DNA from: Microbulbifer agarilyticus
Lineage (GTDB): Bacteria; Pseudomonadota; Gammaproteobacteria; Pseudomonadales; Cellvibrionaceae
DNA: 64,000 bases
NCBI RefSeq assembly: GCF_019800665.1
Contig: NZ_JAHVKO010000001.1
Location: 806,001 to 870,000 of the forward strand
Direction: 5' to 3'
Made by a program: the position numbers and the translations under genes. This document shows, piece by piece, positions 57,446 through 64,000 of the stretch. The notes beneath the pieces are model-generated. The model was not told the DNA's origin. It worked only from the letters and a program-made list of their open reading frames with translations, and did no database searches. Position 1 is the stretch's first letter. The number at the start of each line of letters is the position of its first letter.

Positions 57446-57994
57446 TTGGGCCGTATCATCCTGTTAATTGCCGTGGCGATTTTCGCCTGGCTAGCCGTCC
57501 AGAAATTCAAATACAGTCCACCGGAGCAACGGCGCAAGCTGGTAATCCAATGGGTACTGATTGCACTGGCGTTGGGGGCGGTGCTGCTCGCGGTTACCGG
57601 CCGCCTGCACTGGGTAGGTGCTGCGGTGGCCATCGTCTTACCTATTCTCAATCGCCTGTGGCGCACGTTTGGCCGCCACCTCCCCTGGATTGCACCGCTA
57701 ATCGCCAAGCACGCGCAGGCGCGCACACAAAAACAGCAGGAGAAATCCCAACGCGCGCGTTCTGAAGAAACTGGTGAAGGTCAGGCACACGCGAAACCAG
57801 AATCAGAACCACAGCTCACGCTCGCCGAAGCCCGCAAGATTCTAAGCGTGCCTGCCAATGCCAGCCGCGAAGAAATCATCGGCGCCCATCGCAAGCTGAT
57901 CCAAAAATTCCACCCGGATCGCGGCGGCAGCGACTACCTGGCCTCGCGCATCAACGCGGCCAAAGCCCTCTTGCTCAAAAACCTGGACGGATAA
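57446..57994 (+). CDS. Membrane-anchored J-domain protein
   Basis: A 182-residue protein with an N-terminal membrane helix, a second hydrophobic stretch (about 30-70) and a C-terminal J-domain (about 127-182) with HPD at about 155 in KLIQKFHPDRGGSD. The layout, helix first and J-domain last, resembles mitochondrial Pam18/Tim14 and some short bacterial DnaJ-like proteins; it is not DjlA. It should recruit DnaK to the membrane. The start is a TTG with GGAG ten bases before it. It converges on cmoM. Confidence 0.85.
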   Translation: MGRIILLIAVAIFAWLAVQKFKYSPPEQRRKLVIQWVLIALALGAVLLAVTGRLHWVGAAVAIVLPILNRLWRTFGRHLPWIAPLIAKHAQARTQKQQEKSQRARSEETGEGQAHAKPESEPQLTLAEARKILSVPANASREEIIGAHRKLIQKFHPDRGGSDYLASRINAAKALLLKNLDG

Positions 57995-58004
57995 CAAGCG
58001 CAGT

Positions 58005-58024
58005 CGCCGCGCCTAGGCGCGGCG
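58005..58024. terminator. 20-base GC palindrome between J-protein and cmoM genes
   Basis: CGCCGCGCCTAGGCGCGGCG is a perfect palindrome that includes the cmoM stop codon (TAG, read from the minus strand). It sits 10 bases after the J-protein stop. No T-run follows, so it could be a weak bidirectional terminator. Confidence 0.45.
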
Positions 58025-58807
58025 GCACAGTAAGTGCACGTAACGGGCCATTTGGCGGTAAGGATCAATGCGCGAATAGCGCAACTCTTTTTCCACGATG
58101 GGCTCGGGTGGCAACTTGTCGCGCATTTCCGGCGTCATAAAATCGTGAAAACAGCGGATACCACTGTGCGCCACGACGCTGAGCCCCGCCTGGGCAACCC
58201 AATCCATCACATCTTCCGTTAGCAAAGGATTTTGCGGTGTAAGGCTGCCGGGATGACCACCCCAATTACCGCTTTCGAGGTGTCGGTTTAACTGACGCAA
58301 ACTGCCGCGCTGTAGCAGGCGAAATTCCAGCGCGCGGCGATTGTAAAACGTGAGGGACAGGTAGCCACCGGGCTTGAGTTTATCGGCCAGGTGGACCAGT
58401 GCCTGTTGCGGCTCTGCCAACCACTCCAACACTGCATGGCACAACAGCAGGTCTGCCGCTGGAATTTCCGTTGTATGAGGCAAATCCTGTAGCGCTAACT
58501 GTTTTAGGGTGACGCGTTCCTGCAGCCCCTTGGACTCCACCGCAGTATTCGCCAGATCAAGCATTGCCCGGGAAATATCGGTAATCCACACCCGATTGCC
58601 GGCCTCTGCCAGATCCAGGGCAAACTGCCCCTGGCCACCGCCGGCATCGATCACCACCATCTCCGGCCTACCGCCCTGCTCTCCCGCTGCGCTCAGATAG
58701 GGTGTGAGATCCCGCTGCAGCACCGCCAGACGAATGTCGCCTTTCAACCCACCATAGATACGCTTCTTGAACCGCTCCGCGAGATCGTCGAAATTTCGAT
58801 CACCCAT
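58013..58807 (-). CDS. cmoM: tRNA 5-carboxymethoxyuridine methyltransferase CmoM
   Basis: A 264-residue SAM enzyme that methylates cmo5U34 to mcmo5U in tRNA (older name SmtA). MGDRNFDDLAERFKKRIYGGLKGDIRLAVLQRDL, cited by FDDLAERFKKRIYGGLKG, is the CmoM N-terminus; VIDAGGGQGQFALDLA is the SAM site and LLLCHAVLEWLAEPQQAL the post-I motif. It lies 4 kb from cmoA and cmoB, so all three cmo5U steps after hydroxylation are in this window. Its start is six bases from the DUF599 stop, so the two are in one unit. Confidence 0.94.
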   Translation of the reverse strand: MGDRNFDDLAERFKKRIYGGLKGDIRLAVLQRDLTPYLSAAGEQGGRPEMVVIDAGGGQGQFALDLAEAGNRVWITDISRAMLDLANTAVESKGLQERVTLKQLALQDLPHTTEIPAADLLLCHAVLEWLAEPQQALVHLADKLKPGGYLSLTFYNRRALEFRLLQRGSLRQLNRHLESGNWGGHPGSLTPQNPLLTEDVMDWVAQAGLSVVAHSGIRCFHDFMTPEMRDKLPPEPIVEKELRYSRIDPYRQMARYVHLLCRRA

Positions 58808-58813
58808 GGGCAG

Positions 58814-59527
58814 TTACTTGTCCCGCACCTGATCCAGCGAGCGCCCCTCAGCGGCGAGGATGACCTGCAAAGTACGGGAGCGAAACTCGCGCATATACAA
58901 AACCCACACCACAGACAGGAAGCCGAATACAAAAAGCAGCGGGTGCACAAACCAGCCCATCACCGCCATAGAGAAATACACACAGCGCAGCCCGTAGTTA
59001 TAGCTATGGCCAGCCTGGTCAATCACCTTTGCCGCGCTGATGGCGTAGCGGCGGCGGTCATCGGTGGAAACTTCGTCCTCTTTTACCGCCGGAGCCGCCC
59101 CCAGCAACACGTTGGCGAAGGAGTACTGGCGCAGCGACCAGGTAAAATTGAAGAACGCAAAAATGTAGATGAGGATGAGCACCAGGACCTTGAGCTCAAA
59201 CTGCTCAACCGTTGTCGTCTGGGCAAACGGCAGGCTGCTTAGCACTTCAACCGCGGCAATGTTGGCAGACAGCGCCGTCACCAGACCCGCGAGAATCAGA
59301 ATGCTGGTCGACGCGAAAAAACCGATCACCCGCTCGAGGTTGCTGAGGATGGCCGCATCCGCCACGCGCATATCCCGCTCCAGCATGCGCAGCATCCACT
59401 CGACCCGGTACCACTGCATCGATGAAGCCAGACACCAGGCGGTCTTGGCCTTGCGGCGAGCGAACACGGTGTAGCCTGCCCAGGTAAGGCAAAAGCCCGC
59501 AAGACTCGCAAAATCCATCCAGTTCAA
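58814..59527 (-). CDS. DUF599 family membrane protein
   Basis: A 237-residue protein with about four membrane helices (about 4-22, 68-92, 110-135 and 185-215). The core RRxAMxWCLxxSMQWYR-type motif (here RRKAKTAWCLASSMQWYRVEW), QRVIGFFASTSILILAG-like NLERVIGFFASTSIL and FFNFTWSLRQYSFANVLLGA identify DUF599. Function is unknown. It precedes cmoM on the minus strand, with only six bases between them, so they are co-transcribed. The start follows no strong ribosome site. Confidence 0.85.
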   Translation of the reverse strand: MNWMDFASLAGFCLTWAGYTVFARRKAKTAWCLASSMQWYRVEWMLRMLERDMRVADAAILSNLERVIGFFASTSILILAGLVTALSANIAAVEVLSSLPFAQTTTVEQFELKVLVLILIYIFAFFNFTWSLRQYSFANVLLGAAPAVKEDEVSTDDRRRYAISAAKVIDQAGHSYNYGLRCVYFSMAVMGWFVHPLLFVFGFLSVVWVLYMREFRSRTLQVILAAEGRSLDQVRDK

Positions 59528-59733
59528 CGCACAACCCCCTTTGGACTACATTTATGGCGTCATCGAAATATAGGTAAAAACAGGGTGCGAAGTTTCGCAC
59601 CCGTGGCGCATGTGTCAACAGCGGCCTGTCAACCCTGTCAATTCATTGCCGCTCAGCGCTAAAATGGCCGCCGATTTTACCCCGGGAATCGCCAAGCCCC
59701 CGGGGAACGCTAATTACCCACTGGAGCTTTCTT

Positions 59734-62646
59734 TTGAGCAACGTACACCCCGCATTCGAACCAGTAACCAGTGCCGAGATCGAATCCCTCGGCGTTCGCG
59801 TGGAAGAGTACCGTCATCGCGCTACCGGCGCCCAGCATCTGCACATTGCGGCAGACAATTCAGAAAACGTATTCCTGGTGGCCCTGCGCACCGTGCCCCA
59901 CGACTCCACCGGGGTGGCGCATATCCTCGAGCACACCGCACTGTGTGGCAGTGAGAAGTACCCGGTGCGCGACCCCTTCTTTATGATGATCCGGCGTTCA
60001 CTGAATACCTTTATGAACGCCTTCACCAGCTCCGACTGGACCGCCTACCCATTTGCCAGCCAGAACCGCAAAGACTTCGACAATCTGCTCGACGTCTATC
60101 TGGACGCGGTATTCTTCGCCCGCCTGGACCCTCTGGATTTTGCCCAGGAAGGCCATCGTCTGGAATTCGCCGAAACCGAAAACCCGCAAAGTGATCTGGT
60201 GTTCAAAGGCGTCGTCTTCAATGAAATGAAGGGCGCCATGAGCTCGGTGACCTCACAGCTTTGGCAAAAACTCAGCAAATACCTGTTCCCCACCAGCACC
60301 TACCACTTCAACTCCGGTGGCGAGCCCGCGGACATCCCCGATCTCAGCTACCAGCAGCTGGTGGACTTCTACCGTACCCACTATCACCCCAGCAACGCGA
60401 TCTTTATGACCTTCGGGGATATTGATGCAGCGGAGCATCAGGCGGTATTCGAAGAAAAAGCCCTGCATAAATTCGACCAACTCGACGAAAAAATTGCCGT
60501 TGAACGGGAGAAATTATACGTAGCGCCGGTGCGCGTCGAAGAAAGTTACCCCTTGCCCGCCGAAGAAGGCGACAAGGAAAAAACTCACATTGTGCTGGGC
60601 TGGCTGCTTGGTGATGTTACCGACCTGGAACAATCACTGACTGCACATTTATTGGCCGGTGTATTACTCGACAACAGCGCTTCACCATTGATGCGTCTGC
60701 TGGAGACCACGGACCTTGGACAGTCCCCCTCCCCCTTATGCGGGCTGGACGACAGCCAGCGTGAGTTGGTGTTTGTATGTGGCATTGAGGGCAGCGAGCG
60801 CGAACGTGCCGATGAGCTGGAGAAACAGGTTCTGAAGGTGCTGGAAGATGTCGCCGAGAATGGCGTGCCCTACGAGCAAGTCTCCGCGGCACTGCACCAG
60901 CTGGAGCTGCAACAGCGCGAGATCGGTGGCGACGGCTACCCCTATGGCCTGCAGTTGATTCTTACCGCGCTCACTGGCGCCACCCACCGCGGCGATGCCA
61001 TTGGCCTCCTCAACATCGACGCGACCCTGGAGAAGCTGCGCGAGCAAATCAAGGACCCTAAATTTATCGCCAACGCGGCGCGCAAACTCCTGCTCGAAAA
61101 CAACCACCGCATACGCCTGGTGCTCACCCCCGACAGCAACATGGCAGAACGTACTGAGCAGGCCGAGAAAGTCCGTTTGGAAGAGATCAAGGCAGGCCTC
61201 AACGAACGCGAAAAAGAACAAATCATTGAGACCGCCAAGGCACTGGCAGATCGCCAGCAGCGCAAGGATGACGAATCCATCCTTCCCAAGGTCGGTGTCG
61301 AGGATATCCCCGCGGAATTGCCGCGCGTAGATGGCACCGTAGAAGATCTCAACGGCAACAAGATCAGCCGTTACGGCGCCGGTACCAATGGGCTGGTATA
61401 CCAGCAACTGGTGGCGGCATTGCCGGAATTCAACGATGAAGAACGTCTGCTGCTGCCCTACTACTGCCAAAGCCTGAGCGAAGTGGGCCTCGGCGACAAA
61501 GACTATCTGGAAGTGCAACAGTGGCAAGCCGCCGTAGCCGGTTCACTGCACAGCTTCACCAGCCAGCGTACCGCACTGGATAACCTCGACAGCCAGTCCG
61601 GCCACTTCATTCTTTCCGGTAAGGCACTGGCCGCAAATCAGGCCGCGCTGACCGAACTGATGCAGGCCACCATGGAACAGGTGCGCTTTGACGAACTGCC
61701 ACGCATCAAAGAGCTGCTGCTGCAGACCCTGGCCCGTCGCGAACAGTCCGTAGTGGGCAACGGCCACGCGCTCGCGATGGCCGCAGCCAGTGCCGGCTTT
61801 AACCGCGCCGCGGCCGACGGCCACGAGTTTGGCGGCCTGCAGGGGCTCCGCCAGTTGCGTGCGCTGGTCAAAGACCTGGATACCGACAGCGGTCTGGAAA
61901 ATATCGCGGCTACCTTCAACAGCATCCACCAGAAAATTCTCGGCGCCGAGCGCCAGTTCCTGGTGATTGGTGAGGAAGACAAACTGCCCGAGTTCACCAG
62001 TGCGCTCCGCCCGCTGGCGAGCAGCAGCAACGGCAGCGGCGCCTATACCAATGGCGCATTCACACCACGTCGCGTACAGGAAATGTGGATTGCCAACAGC
62101 CAGGTAAACTTCTGTGCCAAGGCCTACCCCACCGTTCCCATGTCGCACCCTGATGCGGCGCCGCTGGCGGTGCTCGGTGGCTTCCTGCGCAACGGTTACC
62201 TGCACCGCACCATCCGCGAACAAGGCGGGGCTTATGGCGGCGGCGCCAGCCACGATGTCACCATCGGCGCTTTCCGTTTCTATTCCTATCGCGACCCGCG
62301 CATGGCAGAAACGCTCAAGGACTTCGATGCATCCGTGGAATGGTTGCTGAACGAATCCCATGAAGACCTACAGGTAGAGGAAGCCATTCTCGGTGTGGTT
62401 GGCGGTATGGACAAACCCGGCTCACCCGCAGGCGAAGCGAAAAAGGCATTCCACTCCAACCTGTACGGCCGCACCCACGAAGTGCGCCAGGCTTTCCGTC
62501 GCAAGGTCACCAAAGTAACACTGGACGACCTGCAGCGGGTAGGCAAAACCTATCTGCAGGCAGACAAAGCAAACACCGCAGTGGTTACCGGTAATCATGG
62601 TCGCGATGCGGGACTCGCCCTGGACCTGCACGAAGAAAAACTGTGA
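59734..62646 (+). CDS. M16C insulinase-type metalloprotease (presequence protease-like)
   Basis: A 970-residue protease. The zinc site HILEH (His63, Glu66, His67) is an inverted HxxEH motif; the third ligand is a Glu in [11 protein letters not shown] (about 170). [31 protein letters not shown], cited by [21 protein letters not shown], and the paired inactive second half place it with PreP/M16C, which degrade free peptides. TTG 59734 has GGAG seven bases upstream. No signal peptide, so it is probably cytoplasmic. Its stop overlaps the cmoA GTG. Confidence 0.92.
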   Translation: MSNVHPAFEPVTSAEIESLGVRVEEYRHRATGAQHLHIAADNSENVFLVALRTVPHDSTGVAHILEHTALCGSEKYPVRDPFFMMIRRSLNTFMNAFTSSDWTAYPFASQNRKDFDNLLDVYLDAVFFARLDPLDFAQEGHRLEFAETENPQSDLVFKGVVFNEMKGAMSSVTSQLWQKLSKYLFPTSTYHFNSGGEPADIPDLSYQQLVDFYRTHYHPSNAIFMTFGDIDAAEHQAVFEEKALHKFDQLDEKIAVEREKLYVAPVRVEESYPLPAEEGDKEKTHIVLGWLLGDVTDLEQSLTAHLLAGVLLDNSASPLMRLLETTDLGQSPSPLCGLDDSQRELVFVCGIEGSERERADELEKQVLKVLEDVAENGVPYEQVSAALHQLELQQREIGGDGYPYGLQLILTALTGATHRGDAIGLLNIDATLEKLREQIKDPKFIANAARKLLLENNHRIRLVLTPDSNMAERTEQAEKVRLEEIKAGLNEREKEQIIETAKALADRQQRKDDESILPKVGVEDIPAELPRVDGTVEDLNGNKISRYGAGTNGLVYQQLVAALPEFNDEERLLLPYYCQSLSEVGLGDKDYLEVQQWQAAVAGSLHSFTSQRTALDNLDSQSGHFILSGKALAANQAALTELMQATMEQVRFDELPRIKELLLQTLARREQSVVGNGHALAMAAASAGFNRAAADGHEFGGLQGLRQLRALVKDLDTDSGLENIAATFNSIHQKILGAERQFLVIGEEDKLPEFTSALRPLASSSNGSGAYTNGAFTPRRVQEMWIANSQVNFCAKAYPTVPMSHPDAAPLAVLGGFLRNGYLHRTIREQGGAYGGGASHDVTIGAFRFYSYRDPRMAETLKDFDASVEWLLNESHEDLQVEEAILGVVGGMDKPGSPAGEAKKAFHSNLYGRTHEVRQAFRRKVTKVTLDDLQRVGKTYLQADKANTAVVTGNHGRDAGLALDLHEEKL

Positions 62647-63413
62647 GTAACCGGCGGGAAACAGAGAAGCACGTGAGCAAGAAAGACGATATCTTCGCCA
62701 GCCCGCTGGGCCAGGTGGCCGGGTTTAGTTTCGACCAGTCAGTGGTGGAAGTATTCCCGGACATGATCCAGCGCTCGGTACCGGGCTACACCACGATTGT
62801 GGCGATGATCGGCACCCTGGCGGAGCGCTATGCCCAGTCCGGAAGCCGCTGTTACGACTTGGGCAGCTCCCTGTGTGCCGCCACGCTGGCCATGCGCCAT
62901 CGCATCCCTGCGGCGGACTGCGAGATCGTCGCGGTGGACAACTCGCCGGCCATGGTAGAACAGGCGCGCGCGGTACTGGCGGCCGACAGCGGGCAAATCC
63001 CCGTGCAACTGGTATGCGACGACTTGCAGAATGTCGACATTGAGAACGCCTCGGTGGTGGTTCTCAACTTCACCCTGCAGTTCATTGCCACCGAACAGCG
63101 CGAAGCCATTTTGCAGAAGATATACGACGGCCTGCGCCCGGGCGGTGTACTGATCCTTTCCGAAAAAGTGGCGTTCTCCGATACCGACCATCAGGAGTTG
63201 ATGATCGATTTGCACCACTCATTCAAGGCGGCAAACGGTTACAGCGCGCTGGAAATTGCGCAGAAACGCAGCGCGCTGGAAAACGTGTTGATCCCGGAAA
63301 CCCTGTTTGACCACCGCACCCGCCTGAAAAACGTCGGCTTTAGCAGTGTCGATGTATGGTTCCAGTGCTTCAATTTCGCTTCGCTGATTGCGATCAAGCA
63401 GCGCAACCCGTAA
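62643..63413 (+). CDS. cmoA: Carboxy-SAM synthase CmoA
   Basis: Up to 256 residues. CmoA makes carboxy-SAM from SAM and prephenate, the donor used by Cmo[35 protein letters not shown], cited by [16 protein letters not shown], is the family N-terminus; the SAM site is [14 protein letters not shown] (most relatives have GCSLGAAT). The GTG in the GTGA overlap is taken as the start; a GTG at 62673 (VSKKDDIF) aligns better with E. coli CmoA and may be the true one. It is followed by cmoB after 14 bases. Confidence 0.94.
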   Translation: MSNRRETEKHVSKKDDIFASPLGQVAGFSFDQSVVEVFPDMIQRSVPGYTTIVAMIGTLAERYAQSGSRCYDLGSSLCAATLAMRHRIPAADCEIVAVDNSPAMVEQARAVLAADSGQIPVQLVCDDLQNVDIENASVVVLNFTLQFIATEQREAILQKIYDGLRPGGVLILSEKVAFSDTDHQELMIDLHHSFKAANGYSALEIAQKRSALENVLIPETLFDHRTRLKNVGFSSVDVWFQCFNFASLIAIKQRNP

Positions 63414-63427
63414 GCGGAAAGACTGGC

Positions 63428-64000
63428 ATGATTGACTACACCCAGTTGTATGCGGGTATCCAGCACACCCCGGCCCTGCGCTCGTGGCTTACCACCCTGC
63501 CCCAGCAAGTTGCAGATGGACTTAACCCTGCGCGTTGGGGGGATCTGGCGGAGTGGCGCGAGGCGCTGGACAACCTCCCCGACATCAACGCGTCAACCTA
63601 TGTACTCAGGGATGAAGTGCGTATCGGTGCCGCGTCTGATGCTAGCGCTGAGCAGCTCGCCACACTCGAATCTGAGTTGCGCAAGCTGCACCCCTGGCGC
63701 AAAGGCCCCTGGACGCTGTTTGATATTTTCATCGATACCGAATGGCGCTCCGACTGGAAGTGGGACCGCGTGGCGCCACACCTGCACGATCTGAAAGATC
63801 GGCTGGTACTGGATGTGGGCTGTGGCAGCGGTTACCACTGCTGGCGCCAGTTTGGCGCCGGCGCCCGCCGGGTCATTGGCATTGATCCATCGGCAAAATT
63901 CGTGGCCCAGTTTTATGCGCTGAAGAAATACCTCGGGCTGGAAAAACCCGTGGATGTCCTGCCGCTGGGAATCGAGGCCTTGCCACCAGCACTGCGCGCC
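63428..64000 (+). CDS. cmoB: tRNA U34 carboxymethyltransferase CmoB (3' end outside window)
   Basis: The frame from ATG 63428 is open to the window edge, giving the first 191 residues of about 320. CmoB moves the carboxymethyl group from carboxy-SAM to 5-hydroxyuridine at tRNA position 34. LHPWRKGPWTLFDIFIDTEWRSDWKWDRV, cited by DTEWRSDWKWDRV, and the SAM site LVLDVGCGSGYHCWR followed by VIGIDPSAKFVAQF match E. coli CmoB closely. It lies 14 bases after cmoA, the common cmoAB arrangement. Confidence 0.95.
   Translation, partial: MIDYTQLYAGIQHTPALRSWLTTLPQQVADGLNPARWGDLAEWREALDNLPDINASTYVLRDEVRIGAASDASAEQLATLESELRKLHPWRKGPWTLFDIFIDTEWRSDWKWDRVAPHLHDLKDRLVLDVGCGSGYHCWRQFGAGARRVIGIDPSAKFVAQFYALKKYLGLEKPVDVLPLGIEALPPALRA

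Overview
The window reads as ordinary chromosome of a free-living, aerobic, probably marine gammaproteobacterium. The evidence is the set of protein types: TusDCBE, TrmA, CmoM/CmoA/CmoB, NfuA, a TyrR/PhhR-PhhA pair, siroheme sulfite reductase with a DUF934 partner, OmpW, a NodT/RND efflux set and HrpB. GC content is moderately high and coding density is about 90%. The gene mix is closest to Cellvibrionales/Microbulbifer-like genomes; that placement is an inference from memory. I saw no tRNA or rRNA gene, insertion sequence, prophage, CRISPR array or origin.

Layout. 1-4.65 kb: a three-gene run with touching genes, holding the 3' end of a glycosidase-like gene, a GT4 glycosyltransferase, and an 850-residue fusion of an alkaline-phosphatase-superfamily phosphodiesterase with an EEP phosphodiesterase. 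This is the least explained part of the window. 4.8-9.7 kb: yccA-like gene, tusDCBE (wobble-uridine thiolation), ompW, yjbQ and trmA. 9.8-12.6 kb, minus strand: DUF2489 protein, AEC transporter, rmuC. 12.7-19.9 kb: murI and a two-gene AddB-like/AddA-like helicase-nuclease. 20.2-28.3 kb: DAHP synthase, small membrane protein, SSS symporter, tpm, hrpB, nfuA and a DJ-1/PfpI protein. 28.5-35.3 kb: metH, DUF2970, an unlisted 44-residue membrane protein on the minus strand, cysI and DUF934. 35.3-42.2 kb: CaiB/BaiF CoA-transferase, Mpo1-like protein, a TyrR/PhhR-type regulator divergent from phhA with a perfect TyrR-type box between them, an Lrp/AsnC regulator and a class V aminotransferase-fold enzyme. 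42.3-49.5 kb: a CPA2 antiporter and a minus-strand OMF-MFP-RND efflux operon. 49.9-64 kb: gcdH, TRIC channel, lipoprotein hydrolase, sulfurtransferase, msrA, methyltransferase, porin, membrane J-protein, cmoM, DUF599, an M16C protease, cmoA and the start of cmoB.

How genes work together. Eight genes serve tRNA uridine modification: tusDCBE for s2U34, trmA for m5U54, and cmoA/cmoB/cmoM for (m)cmo5U34. metH and cysI-DUF934 serve sulfur and methionine metabolism. DAHP synthase, the TyrR-like regulator and phhA belong to aromatic amino acid metabolism. gcdH and the CoA-transferase gene, 13 kb apart, have the same 15-base sequence with a GTGATCAC core upstream of each, suggesting a shared glutarate/lysine-catabolism operator.

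Most genes are housekeeping. The candidates for something not yet described are the 5'-edge glycan/phosphodiester cluster, the 44-residue membrane protein, and the predicted gcdH/CoA-transferase operator. Gene starts were chosen by ribosome-binding sites and family length. No database search was possible.
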